Below, piece after piece: positions 22,140 through 33,916 of a stretch of 64,000 nt of DNA (positions are counted from its first letter, which is position 1; each line of letters opens with the position of its first letter). The translations under genes were made by a program, and so were the position numbers. Source of the DNA: Areca catechu (Eukaryota > Streptophyta > Magnoliopsida > Arecales > Arecaceae); assembly GCA_021397845.1 (NCBI GenBank), contig JAHSVC010000031.1:1302001-1366000 (forward strand). Direction: 5' to 3'. The notes under the pieces were generated by a model. It saw only the letters and a program-made list of their open reading frames with translations, searched no databases and had not been told where the DNA came from.

Positions 22140-24750
22140 AGTGAATGGATATTGGATTCGGCCTCCTTTTTTCATTACACTTCCACAGGAATTGGTTTGC
22201 TTTTTATGCCAAAGCAAATGGTGGAAGTGTGAGTCTTGGGGATGATCACCCATGTAAGGATGCTAGTGTTGGTACAATCAGGATAAGAATGTATGGTGGA
22301 GTCATACGGACACTTTCCAATGTCAAGCATGTGCCAGAGCTGAAGAAGAACATGATTTCTCTAGGTTATTTGGAGAAGCAGGGGTTGCCTTTAGCTATTC
22401 ACCAGGTAGTGGATGCTTGAAGATAACCAAGGGCACCTTGGTTGTGATGAGAGGAAGGAGACTGAGCAACACCTTTATAGGATGGAAGGCTCAGTTATGA
22501 CAGATAATGCAGAAATCTTTGGTGCAGCACAGGAGGAGCAGCTTACCTACCAACTTTGGCACTATCAGATGGGTCATATGAGTGACCGAGACTTATGGAA
22601 CTCTCTAAGAAGGGTCTAATTCTAGCACTTAGGAAGAGGGAGATGATCTTGTGAGCCTTGTATTTATGGCAACAGCACGGAGTAATGTTTGCCAAGAGTA
22701 CCAAGCTGAGTGAAGGAGTTTTGGAGTTAGTTCACTCGGATGCTTGGGGGCCAGCACCCGTACCAGCTATGGGTGGAGCAAAATACTTTGTTACCTTCAT
22801 CGATGACTTCTCCAGGAGGTGTGGGTATATCTGATCAGGGAAATATCAAAGTATTTGCCCGTTTCAAGGCCTGGAGAGCTGAAGTGGAAAAGGAAATAGA
22901 AAAACCAGTCAAGTACCTGCGGTCTGACAATAGAGGATAGTACACAAGCTTTGAGTTTAGAAGTTACTGTGAGGAGAATGGCATTAAACCCAATTCACAA
23001 TGAAGATGACTCCCCAACAAAATAGTGTAGCTGAAAGAATGAACCGGAAATTGACAGAGAAGGCCAGGAGCTTGAGGCTACAAGCATCACTGCCCAAGGT
23101 TTTTTGGGGTGATGCTATAACCTTTTCTTGTAAACAGCCCCAAATAGAAGAATCGATGGAGGCATCCTAGAGGAGGTCTGGAGTGGGAAGAAGGTGGAGC
23201 TTGGTCACCTAAAAGTTTTTGGCAGTCCAGCATATGCACTAGTGGAAGGAGCCAAAATGATAAATTGGACCCAAAGTCATGCAAACTGGTATTCATTGGA
23301 TACCCATGGGGTGTGAAAGATACCTACTGGTGGATCCTCACTCTCAGTGGTCCACAATCAGTAGGAATGTTATCTTCGATGAGAGGAGCCTTCTAAGGAA
23401 ACTCGGTGTTGCAACTAGAGTGATAGGTCTATGAAGGATAACAGATCTCATTTCTGTAGTCAGGAGATGAGCCATTAGTTTCAGCCTCAAAACAGGTTCA
23501 CTTTGAGGTGGTGAGTCGCGGTCACATTCCCACACGTGGAGGAACAGCGAGGGGAGACTTCTAACCAGGAGGATGTGTAGGAGGAGCCAGAAAATGTAGA
23601 TTTGCAAGATAATCAAAGAGGTGTACAGTGCACAAGCCCAAGAGAAACATCCAGAAACTGGTGCGTTACAACATAGATGAGACCATCTCATATGCTCTCA
23701 TCACTGCCAGTGGAGATTTAGAGACATTTGGGGAGGCCATGGATATTTCATATGCGAGATCATGAATGCAAGCCATGAGGAGGAGATGGACTCTCTTTGG
23801 AAGAACAAGACATGGTAGCTTGTGGATCTACCAAGAGGGAGTCAACCCATTGGCTCCAAATGGGTCTTTACAAAGGAGGGAAATTCATAGCAAGGTGGAG
23901 TGAGGTACAAGGCTAGGTTGGTAGCCAAGGGGTACTCACAGAAAGTGGGCATTGACTACTCTGAGATCTTCTCTCCTATTGTCAGGCATATGTCTATTAG
24001 GGTACTGTCAAGCATTGTAGCAGCTCAGGATTTGGAGCTGGAGTAGATTATGTGAAGACAGCATTTCTTCATGGACATCTTGAGGAGAGTATCTACATGG
24101 AGCAGCCACAGGGGTTCAGGGAACCTGGATCAAAGGAAAAGGTATGCTTGTTGAAGAAATCATTGTATGTGTTGAAGCAGTCACCAAGACAATGGTACAA
24201 GCAGTTTGATACCTTCATGAGAAGCATTGGACTTTCGAGGTGTAATTTTGATCCATGTGTGTATATAAAATCTCTAGAGGATGTATCCAAGGTATATCTA
24301 CTATTGTATGTAGATGACATGCTGATAGCATGCAATAGTAAGAGGACAGTACAGGATTTAAAGGCAAGCCTATCTCTGGAGTTTGAGATGAAGGACTTGC
24401 GGGCTGCATAGAAGATTTTAGGCATGGAGATTTTCAGAAATTAAGCCAAGAAGTTGCTGCATTTATCTCAAGGAGGATACATTTGAAAGGTGCTAGAGAG
24501 GTTTGGAATGAAGGAGGCCAAACCAGCAACGCTGCTACTTGCAGGACATTTCAGACTTTCGAAGAGTATGTCACCACAAACAGACGTGGAGGCTCAGGAA
24601 ATGGAGAGGGTGCCTTATGCATCTGGCATGGAAAGTTTAATGTACGCTATGGTTTGTCGTAGGCCAGATCTAGCCTTGCAGTGAGTCAGGTGAGTAGATT
24701 CATGGCACAGCCTGGCAAGGAACATTGGCAAGCACTGAAGGGGATCTTCA
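22140..24750 (+). pseudogene. Z pol: protease, integrase, reverse transcriptase
   Basis: Order of blocks: protease WILDSAS at about 22147 (the DSG/DTG active site now DSA); GAG-pre-integrase YQLWHYQMGHMSDRDLW (about 22540); integrase core with LVHSDAWGP, KYFVTFIDDFS (22725-22815) and PQQNSVAERMN (about 23015-23045); RT from about 23750 with KTAFLHGHLEESIYMEQPQGF, LLKKSLYVLKQSPRQWY (24052-24411) and catalytic YVDDML at about 24305; RT connection YASGMESLMYAMVCRRPD (24490-24684). Stops and frameshifts separate the blocks. The gene breaks at 24750 in front of Y and resumes at 40109. Confidence 0.88.
24746..24750. repeat. TSD of Y, left (CTTCA)
   Basis: CTTCA before TGAAGGAAAA matches CTTCA at 40104-40108 after TTCCCAACA. 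Confidence 0.92.
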
Positions 24751-24786
24751 TGAAGGAAAACATGGTGCAGTAGAAGCCTACCCTAG

Positions 24787-24791
24787 GCATG
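24787..24791. repeat. TSD of V, left (GCATG)
   Basis: GCATG matches 30409-30413. The right LTR of Y reads CCTAGGCATGCAACACTAGG at about 37588, the exact empty site. Confidence 0.94.
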
Positions 24792-25540
24792 TGAAGGCCC
24801 ACGTAGGCAACCCAAGAGGGGGGGGTGAATTGGGTTTTATAAAAACTTTTGTACTATTTAAAAGATGAACTAAAGCAAGTATATGCTAATGCAATTTAAG
24901 TGCTTGTGTATTTCAAATAAATGCAGCGGAAATAATGAAATAAAAGCATAAGGAGAACAATCACACAAACACAAAGATTTATAGTGGTTCGGTGCCAACC
25001 AAGCACCTACATCCACTCCCCAAGAATTCCTTGGGAATTCCACTAAGTTTGATTTTATAACTTAGGCTCACCAACAACCTTTACAACTTGTTTTGTCTTC
25101 GGGCTCACAAGTCAAACCCTAGTTGGTTTCAAGGCTCACCAACAACCACCCTTGGTTTTACGGGATAACCAAGAACCTAAATAACTTGTTTTGGCTTTGG
25201 GCTCACAAGTAAAACCCTAGTTGGTTTCAAGGCTTACCAACAACCACTTTGGTTTTCCAAGGCTCACCAAAAACCTTAAGTAAAACAATGTAAGAAGCAA
25301 GTATAAATGAATACAATAAAAGCTTTCTAAAATAAAGCAAATATCTCTTTGAAGCCCGTTGAGAGTTGATGAAGATCTTGTCTTCAAGTTGATGAAGCCT
25401 TTGATTGATGCTTGAGGATGTGAACTTTGGATGCTTTCTTTGAAACTTGGAAGCTTGAAGGCTTGAACCCCTCAACTCTTGAATCCTTGAAGAATATTCA
25501 AAAATCTCACCAAAGGATTACTTCCCAATTGATTTTTGAT

Positions 25541-25550
25541 GTTTATATAG
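25541..25550 (-). promoter_or_regulatory. Probable TATA box of V 3' LTR
   Basis: The minus strand reads CTATATAAAC, between the palindrome array (upstream) and the hairpin array (downstream). The sister box is at 29970-29979. Confidence 0.55.
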
Positions 25551-25658
25551 CCTCCAACACTTAAATGACCATTTATAGCCGTTAAGGAGGAAAATATGAC
25601 CGTTTGGAAGCAAGTTGGAGAAGTTCTGCAGCCCAGAAAACTAGCCGTTACTGTTCAA

Positions 25659-25912
25659 GTGTCGACAATTCACCTTCAGGTGTCGACACTTCAGTCTCAG
25701 TGTCGACACTTCAGTTTCAAGTGTCGACACTTCAGTTTCCAGGTGTCGACACTTCACTTCCAAGTATCGACACTTCAGCTCCAGGTGTCGACACTTCACT
25801 GAAGAGCTTTCTGAAGTTTTCTGTTTGTCTCAGGCCTTGAGTCGACACTTCACTCTTCAAGTGTCGACACTTTATCCTCAGGTGTCGACACTTCATTTCC
25901 AAGTGTCGACAC
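25659..25912 (-). repeat. GTGTCGACAC palindrome array, about 21-bp period
   Basis: Eight perfect copies of the self-complementary GTGTCGACAC (starting at 25680, 25700, 25721, 25743, 25785, 25861, 25882 and 25903) plus three variants. Unit: palindrome followed by TTCA and a variable 5-8 bp. The 5' LTR of the same element has only three perfect copies and one variant (30089-30161). Confidence 0.92.
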
Positions 25913-26158
25913 TTGCCTGTGCCATTGCTGAAACATCTTCAAATTGAAACTTTAACCTCTTCAAGTTCTTCCATATTAATTCCAAAGTCCATATACTTGA
26001 TTTTCCATTAATTTAAGGACTTTTTCAACTGAAATACAAGCATTTCTTCATCCAACATGGTTGAGTACTAAGATCTGAAAAATATACTTAAAATACAATT
26101 AGTACTCATATATACTTAAACATTTTGTCAATCATCAAAATCAAGACCAGAGTCAACA

Positions 26159-26172
26159 ATCTCCCCCTTTTT
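26159..26172 (-). other. V polypurine tract
   Basis: The minus strand reads AAAAAGGGGGAGAT directly before the LTR. Near-copies follow inward at 26269-26277, 26389-26400, 26425-26436, 26484-26494 and 26508-26520. Repeated polypurine tracts are a recorded Sirevirus trait. Confidence 0.85.
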
Positions 26173-28196
26173 GATGATGACAAAACCTTTAAGTATATGA
26201 ATAGGGTAAGCTTAAAAAGATTAACAATAAGAAACATGTAAGCTCAAAACAATAAGCACCAAGCTCCCCCTCAAAATATGATCCAAAAAATCTTAAAAAT
26301 ATTTTTCAAAATATGCAAAAAATTTTAAATTTTCAAAATTTCTTCTTCTTACTAATTCTTTCCTTTAGATAAAAACATTTTACATTCTTCTCCCCCTTTT
26401 GCACTTTCTTTCATTTTTACATTCTTCTCCCCCTTTTGCACTTTCTTTCATTTCTCAAATGATTTTTCATGTTTATCCAATCTTCCCCTTTTCATACTTA
26501 ACAATTTTCTCCCCCTTTTTGACATCATGAAAAAAAAGTGAAAGGCAATACAAAGTGGGAAGAATGGCAAGTAGGTCATCAAAATCAATGCATGAAATCA
26601 AATATTTATGATATCAATTGAATATGATATAAATTGAACAAGATACCAAAGAATGTAAGCACATGCAAGAAATGATTTGATGTATATTATCCATTCGCCT
26701 TACTTGTTCATGGGATAAGGTCACAACGGCACCCCTACACGTCATAAGAGAACCCGTTGAATGGAAAGAGAGGGTCTTTAAGCCCTACTTATCTCCTATG
26801 ACCGGACGGCCATGGTGACTAACCCAATCCGAAGTGGTTACTAGGAATTCTTTTAAAATAATTTTAATACCATAGAATATGATACCATTTGAATGTAACT
26901 CCCCTAAAAAATTAGATTTGAAACAAGAAGGAGTATCAGAGCATATAAGCAAAGCATGATATCAACAAGATATTCAAAGCATCAAATATGATAACAAATC
27001 TTTGGATGCTCCCCCTGAATGTTATTCCTCCTTTAAAAATATGCATTTATTTCAGGAATAAAACATGAAAGCTTATGCATCAAGATTTAAATTTTTCAAG
27101 ATATTCATGATTTTCAAAATACAAAGCATTTATATCGCATAAAAATGTTTAGCATTATTTCAAATTCATTTTAAGATGATTTGATATCCATACAAATGCT
27201 AGAAGTAATATGATATCAAGTCTAGCTATTAGAGCAAGGTTTGTCAATAAGCATACCTTCTTCTTAAAAGTAACCCTTAACTACTAGTTCTATACTTGAT
27301 CCAAATCATTTCTAGATTATGCATAGATGCCAAAAATAAAAATATAAATCATAGCATTTCACTTGAATAATTTAGAAACTATATTAATCAAAATCAAGTG
27401 AAGATCTAATAATCACAGTTTGACCATGAGAGCTTGAAATCCATCAACATCAAATGGTCATGATCACAACAAATGATTATTAGTCTAAGCTTGATTCTAA
27501 TCAATCAATTAAATATTTTTCAAATCAATATGCATCTTTAAAAGTATTTTTCATGAAATACATTAATCAAATCAAGTGAAGGTCTTACAATCATAAATTT
27601 AATCATGATAGCATGAAATTCATCAACACCAAAAAGTTCATGATCATAGCCAATGATGATAAGTCCAAACTTGATTCTAATTAACTATTTAAAACAATTT
27701 TTCAAAGTAATAAAAATTAATCTATTTTTAATTATGGAAGGAGATGTTTAGAATTTACCAATATACATAATCCTTCCTTTTACCATTTAGTCCAAAATGT
27801 AGCTTGTCCACTTCTTTAATTGTCTTGTACAACCTCTTTTCAAGAACTTCCTTTCTTCATGTTGGGTTGCAAGACATTCCTGCAAAACAAATTAAGTGGA
27901 CATTTTTGGTACCCAAACTTTTTTTGGTCCTTTATGATTAGTAATTATGTTCCTTTTGGAACCCAAACTTTTCTTAATCTAGAAGGATAAGCATTGAAAC
28001 CACATTATAAGAAAAATTGAAAGAAGCAGGAATATTGAAGTTCTTCAAAAGTTTTTGCTTCTTTTCCTCAATCAAAATATTTTTCTCATTAAAAACTTTA
28101 TCACATAAATCTTTTAAAATAACATTTTTTTTTTCTAAAAATTCTTTTTCTTTAGAAAAATTATTCTTTCATTTTTCAAAATATCAATCTTGGCAT
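26173..28196 (-). other. V internal non-coding DNA
   Basis: Occupies the place of pol but shows no protease, integrase or RT blocks on either strand. Contains the foldable module at 26692-26847. AT-rich, aligned by eye with S internal DNA over most of its length. Confidence 0.75.
26692..26847 (-). repeat. Cross-family foldable module, V copy
   Basis: CATAAGAG ... CTCCTATG outer arms (one mismatch), inner AGGG/CCCT hairpin, then ACCGGACGGCCATGGTGAC and TAACCCAATCC. Confidence 0.75.
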
Positions 28197-29138
28197 TTAA
28201 ATCATCATTTTTATTTGCAAGATTGGTGTTGTCAAGAGAAATGAATCTACATGCCTATTTAATTTCTTGTGCTCAATTTTTAGCAATCTATATTCATGCA
28301 CAAGATCATTAGATGCATCATGTGATTCTTTAAAGGTAAAATCATAATTATTTTTAGCAAATACCTTTTTCTCATTTACCATGAAACAAAGATGGGCAAC
28401 TTCATCATCCATATTTGAATCTTCGCTATCGCTCCAAGTTGCCATCATTGCCTTGAATTTCTTTTTGACCTTGAGAGCTATTATTTTCTTTTCTGTATCA
28501 GCTTCCACTATCCTTCCATAAGTTCAACTCATAGGTCATGAGTGAACCGATAAGCTCCTCCAAAGGTAAGGTTTCTACATCTTTAGCTTCTTGGATCGCC
28601 GTCACCTTTGGATCCCATGATTTTGGCAAGGATCTAAGAATTTTGTTCACCAAATCAGCATTAGTATAGATTTTGCCAAGACTTTTTAATTCATTAATAA
28701 TAGTCATAAATCTTGAAAACATATCAGATATAGATTCATAATGCATCATTTCAAAAATTTCAAAAGAATGTATAACAAATTAATTTTAGTGTTCTTCACT
28801 TGAAGAGTACCCTCTTCAAGTATGTCCCATATTTCCTTCGCTGATGTGCATGTAGAAATTCTATTAAATTCATTTAAGTCCAATGCACAATAAAGCAAGT
28901 TCATTGCTTTAGCATTGATTTCAATTTGTTTAATATCATATTCATTCCAATCCTCTTCGAGCTTTGGAATGGAAATGCCATTAACCAAAATGGAAGGAAT
29001 ATGAGGACCACTAACAATAATTTTCCAAAGAAGATAACTATTAGATTGAATATAGATGCGCATGCGAGTTTTCTAAAATGTGTAATTTATACCATTGAAA
29101 AATGGTGGTCTAACACTAATACCTACAAGGGTTGCCAT
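28197..29138 (-). pseudogene. V gag (Ty1/copia, UBN2/DUF4219 type)
   Basis: The ATG at 29138 opens with the same N-terminus as S gag, with a stop about 22 codons in. Large readable parts follow: IQSNSYLLWKIIVSGPHIPS to KEIWDILEEGTLQVKNTK (28746-29063); MMHYESISDMFSRFMTIINE to LEELIGSLMTYELNL (28498-28749); KKKFKAMMATWSDSEDSN and a charged helical tail rich in E/K/L (28197-28508), likely a coiled coil. No zinc knuckle was found. Compared with S gag it extends further C-terminally in readable frame. Broken by one stop and two or more frameshifts. Confidence 0.87.
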
Positions 29139-29175
29139 AATCTTTAACTCAAAATCGTTAGGTTTTCAATCAGAG

Positions 29176-29193
29176 CACCGTGCTCTGATACCA
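29176..29193 (-). other. V primer-binding site
   Basis: The minus strand reads TGGTATCAGAGCACGGTG two bases after the 5' LTR, complementary to initiator tRNA-Met over its first 12 bases. Confidence 0.92.
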
Positions 29194-29195
29194 AT

Positions 29196-30408
29196 TGAAG
29201 GCCCACGTAGGCAACCCAAGAGGGGGGGTGAATTGGGTTTTATAAAACTTTTGTACTATTTAAAAGATGAACTAAAGCAAGTATATGCTAATGCAATTTA
29301 AGTGCTTGTATATTTCAAATAAATGCAGCGGAAATAATGAAATAAAAGCATAAGGAGAACAATCACACAAATACAAAGATTTATAGTGGTTCGGTGCCAA
29401 CCAAGCACCTACATCCACTCCCCAAGAATCCCTTGGGAATTCTACTAAGTTTGGTTTTATAACTTAGGCTCACCAACAACCTTTACAACTTGTTTTGTCT
29501 TCGGGCTCACAAGTCAAACCCTAGTTGTTTCAAGGCTCACCAACAACCACCCTTGGTTTTACGGGATAACTAAGAACCTAAATAACTTGTTTTGGCTTCG
29601 GGCTCACAAGTAAAACCCTAATTGGTTTCAAGGCTTACCAACAACCACTTTGGTTTTCCAAGGCTCACCAAAAACCTCTTTGGTTTTCCAAGGCTCACCA
29701 AAAACCTTAAGTAAAACATGTAAGAGCAAGTATAAATGAATACAATAAAAGCTTTCTAAATAAAGCAAATATCTCTTTGAAGCCCGTTGTGAGTTGATGA
29801 AGATCTTGTCTTCAAGTTGATGAAGCCTTTGATTGATGCTTGAGGATGTGAACTTTGGATGCTTTCTTTGAAACTTGGAAGCTTGAAGGCTTGAACCACT
29901 CAACTCTTGAATCCTTGAAGAATATTCAAAAATCTCACCAAAGGATTACTTCCCCAATTGATTTTTGATGTTTATATAGCCTCCCAACACTTAAATGACC
30001 GTTTATAGCCGTTAGGGAGGAAAATATGACCGTTTGGAAGCAAGTTGGAGAAGTTCTGCAACCCAGAAAACTAGCCGTTACTGTTCAAGTGTCGACACTT
30101 CACCTTCAGGTGTCGACACTTCACTTCCAAGTGTTGACACTTCAGCTCCAGGTGTCGACACTTCACTGCCTATGCCATTGCTGAAACATCTTCAAATTGA
30201 AACTTTAACCTCTTCAAGTTCTTCATATTAATTCCAAGTCCATATACTTGATTTTCCATTAATTTAAGGACTTTTTCAATTGAAATACAAGCATTTCTTC
30301 ATCCAACATGGTTGAGTACTAGATCTGAAAAATATACTTAAAATACAATTAGTACTCATATATACTTAAACATTTTGTCAATCATTAAAATCAAGACCAG
30401 AGTCAACA
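29196..30408 (-). repeat. V 5' LTR
   Basis: 1,213 bp, same ends as the 3' LTR. It has a TTTGGT/ACCAAA hairpin duplicated (about 29650-29705), present once in the 3' LTR. Palindromes at 30089-30161. Followed by TSD GCATG (30409-30413). Confidence 0.93.
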
Positions 30409-32488
30409 GCATGCAACACTAGGGAGCATGTATTGCATAATTAAAATTTTTAAGTATGCAGCGGAAAGTACCTACTCATGCACAGGATCTAAAATATAAT
30501 GATGCATGTAACAAATATACATGCATGTATAGGCAAGTGCAACAATTAATATCATATGATAACAACTAGATCTAGGCATGCAAAATACCAAAATAAAATA
30601 TACCAGACCGAAGAGGACTCTCTCATTCTTTAGAATTAATTAGTGACCGATTGAACTCCTTCAACAGCAAATAAGATCTGCAATGGCAAGAAGAGATCGA
30701 TCGATCCAAACTCTCGAGGTGTCCAAACATCCACCCTCTAGAGTATCCATGCACGGGCTCTCGCTGATCTAACTCGCGGAAGGATGCTAGTCCACAAATG
30801 CTTCTTTATCTCTTCTCTCTTGCACACCATAGGCTTCAACCACATGTTGTATTTATAGGCATAAAAATCAATCCGTGAAGGCAAGGGAAAATGGTGGAAG
30901 TGACGTGTGGGAGGAAACCGTGAGATCCAAAATTAGATGGGAAAGGGCTCTTGATCGATGGAAAAGATTTGTTTCAGATCTCCCAAGTGCAAACGAACTT
31001 CACTTGATCGTGAACAGCAATTTCTGGATTGAGACCAGGCCTCCCAAACCGAAGAGAACTCTTGCTGTTCTAATCCCATACCAGCATGAAACAGGGCAAC
31101 CGAGAGAGGAACTTGGATAACACCAAAACAAGGAGGAAGCAAAGAGTTCACCATGAGAAGGATGCGGAGGGGAAGAACCAAAGACACCAAGCTGGACGAA
31201 CTCATCATCCGAACATGTTCTTCATGTGAGCAAGATCTCATCCAATTCGGTGAAACAGGGAGAAGCCACGTTGAACCATATTGCGGTGTAAACCAACAAG
31301 TATTCAAACCGGTGATGGCTGGGAGAAACAAATGAGAACCAAGTCTTGATATAAACTAGTTCAACAAACCAATTCAAAAACTGGTTTATCAAAACCCAGT
31401 TCGACGAAACACAATGAATAATAAAATTTGGTTCAGTCCTGGTCTACCAGGAACAATTCCTGGTTGACCCAAACCAATCTTAGTCGATCCAAATCAGACC
31501 AGAAAAATCCAATGTGTGCTCAAGAGACCATTTGACTTTAATACCGAAATGATTCTCAATCATTCATCGGTTCTTGGATCAGAAAGAAATCCTTGATGGT
31601 GTGTGACCTCATAGGCTCGAACCTAAATGGTAGTACTGGAACACTTCCAGTACTAGCACAAGATACCATTTAGCAATGGGTCCCAACATCCAGATAGGCT
31701 GAAGATGCGAGAGCAATCTATCGAACCTCTGGCATATGGTTACCATATAATTCATCCCTTTGACCTTTAATGCTCAAGATGACCTAAGGTTAGACTACCA
31801 ACCCTAAATGAGTCAATCCACAATATGTCTCAACCTCGCAAGTCTAGTAACTCCTCACTAGGACTACCTTGACCAAGGATTTGCTAAATTGAGACACTAC
31901 GAGACATTCAATCCAAATAATTTGGACAGGTCAATCCATCTTGGTCCACCACTACTCCATATGTACTTGCCTGTACCCCGAAACATTCCATCACCGGATT
32001 AGAAATCTGCGTAGTCCGGCACCAAAGCAAGGGAGTTGCTTGCAATCTACCATCGTGACCTCAGTTCGGAGGGACACATATACCCATATCCAATCGCGAG
32101 CAATCGTTTGGCAGAAAGGAGCTCTATGGAGTCATGTTCAATGAGATGTCACACATCCCACTTGCAGTTCACATCAGTGTCACCACACTCCTTTTGTCAA
32201 GAGGACAACCAAATGATGTGAACCACAACAACCTATACTTGATACATTGCTGTCCTGTACAATGTATCCTTTGGTTGTGAACCTTTTAAAGGACCACTCG
32301 ATATATTATCTCTATATCGAAGTAAGTGCAATCCTAAGGACTTCATCATATAAATTGAGTTCATTACAGGGAAATGAATGATGTGATGAGCTACCAAAAC
32401 AATGTTTTATTAATTCATATATAGATTATAATACTCAACATAATCGCCTACAACCTAGGCGATTAGCTTTGGGACACAATTCCCAACA

Positions 32489-32502
32489 ACTCCCACTTGT
32501 AC
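32489..32502 (-). other. Y polypurine tract
   Basis: The minus strand reads ACAAGTGGGAGT directly before the LTR start TGTTGGGAATTG. Confidence 0.75.
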
Positions 32503-32626
32503 TAAAGCCAATCAGAACAATATATAATACCCATTTTCCTTTATCGAACTCTTTGATTTTGAGGGCTTTAGTGAATGGGTCGGTCAGACTTTCCTTTCCA
32601 TCGATCTTCATAAGATTGATGTCGCC

Positions 32627-33010
32627 TCATTCCATGATCTCTCGCATGAGGTGATAGCACCATAGAATATGCTTAGTGCGGTGATATGACTTTGGCTCCT
32701 TAGCTTGAGCAATGGCCCCTGTGCTGTCACAATACACAGAAACAGGACCATCTATGAAAGGTGCCACCCCTAGCTCTCCAAGGAATTTATGCAACCATAC
32801 GACTTTCTTTGCCGCATCTGATACTGCAAAGTACTCTACTTCGCTTACCGAGTCTGTAACTGTTGCCTGCTTGGAACTCTTCCAGCAGATCGCTCCTCCA
32901 TTCAGGGTAAACACAAATCCTAACACACTCTTGCTATCATCTCTATCTGACTGGAAACTGGAATCAGTATATCCAACAAGTTTCAAGTCAAGTCTCCATA
33001 AATCAGCCAT
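32627..33010 (-). pseudogene. Y RNase H
   Basis: LVGYTDSSFQSDRDDSKS, GFVFTLNGGAICWKSSKQ, SEVEYFAVSDAAKKVVWL and VYCDSTGAIAQAKEPKSYH are the ordered copia RNase H blocks, with the first Asp (YTDS), the Glu (EVEY) and the later Asp (CDST) of the catalytic set all present. The 127-residue frame is open; the rest of the C-terminus is out of frame. It degrades the RNA strand during reverse transcription. Confidence 0.9.
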
Positions 33011-33057
33011 TGGTCCTTAGTATTTCTCAAGTACTTTAGGATGGTCTTAACCACCTT

Positions 33058-33840
33058 CTAATGCACATCACCTGGGTCAGAGTGGTATCTGCTCACTAAT
33101 CCTATTGAGTATGCCACATTTGGTCTAGTACATATCATAGCATACATGATAGAGCCCACTGCCAAAGCATAAGGAACTCTACTCATGTGCTCTCTTTCCT
33201 CAAGAGTTGTCACACAATCCTTCTTAGAAAGTATAATTCTAGAACCTATCGGGAGATAGCCTTTCTTGGAATTTTTCATGCTGAACTGTTTCAGCACGGT
33301 ATCAATGTACATAGACTGGGACTATCCCAGAAGCCTCTTAGATCTATCTCTGTAGATCTTCATACCCAGTATGTAAGAAGCTTCTCCCAAGTGCTTCATG
33401 GAGAACTGAGATGACAAACAGACCTTTATTCCTTGCAATGCTGCAATGTCATTCCCGATTAAGAGAATGTCATCAACATACAGTACCAGGAATACAATCA
33501 TAAAACCATTAACCCATTTATAGATGCAGGGTTCCTCTCCTTTCTTAACGAAGCCATACGATCTGATACACCTATCAAATCGCATGTTCCAACTTCGAGA
33601 TGCTTGCTTGAGTCCATAAATGGACCTCTGCAATTTACACATTTTTTACTCGTCTATGGATATGAACCCTTCAGGCAGTATCATATATACCTCCTAATCC
33701 AGCTCCCCATTCAGGAAAGCAGTTCGAACATCCATCTGCCAGATCTCGTAGTCAAAATGTGCTACCAAAGCAAGCATGATCCGAATGGATTTGAGCATTG
33801 CCACAGGGAAAAATGTCTCATCATAATTGATACCATATCG
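33058..33840 (-). pseudogene. Y reverse transcriptase
   Basis: CKLQRSIYGLKQASRSWN, FLVLYVDDILLIGNDIAAL (catalytic YVDD intact) and LGEASYILGMKIYRD at 33322-33642; connection block VPYALAVGSIMYAMICTRPNVAYSIG at 33058-33312; N-terminal RT blocks in broken frames to about 33840. Two or more frameshifts. Confidence 0.9.
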
Positions 33841-33916
33841 CCGACGATACCCTTGGCATTCAGACGGACTTTATAGGTCTCCACCTTCCCATGTATGCCC
33901 CTTTTTTTTTGAAAAT

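Larger units (their letters stand above)
24792..26158 (-). repeat. V 3' LTR
   Basis: 1,367 bp, TGAAGGCCCACG...AGAGTCAACA. About 150 bp longer than the 5' LTR, mostly because of extra palindrome units. Hairpins: ACTTGT 25086-25091 / ACAAGT 25107-25112; GTTGGT 25122-25127 / ACCAAC 25138-25143; CTTGGTT 25151-25157 / AACCAAG 25167-25173. Confidence 0.93.
24792..30408 (-). mobile_element. Gag-only Sirevirus-like element V
   Basis: 5,617-bp minus-strand element: 5' LTR 29196-30408, PBS 29176-29193, gag 28197-29138, about 2 kb of non-coding DNA with repeated polypurine blocks, 3' LTR 24792-26158. There is no pol at all. TSD GCATG with the empty site in the sister Y LTR. Same organisation as S, so the two are members of one non-autonomous family. 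Confidence 0.92.
24751..32488 (-). repeat. Y 3' LTR (left copy), interrupted by V
   Basis: LTR sequence is 24751-24791 plus 30414-32488 (ends TGAAGGAAAA...TTCCCAACA). It lacks about 430 bp present in the right LTR: GATGCTAGTCC at 30783 runs straight into the text that lies near 38405 in the right copy. Confidence 0.9.

Noticed and set aside
25659..25912. CRISPR-like regular repeat array
   Set aside because: Units are only about 21 bp with 10-bp palindromes and no unique 25-40 bp spacers; the sequence is inside a plant LTR and recurs in all sister LTRs.
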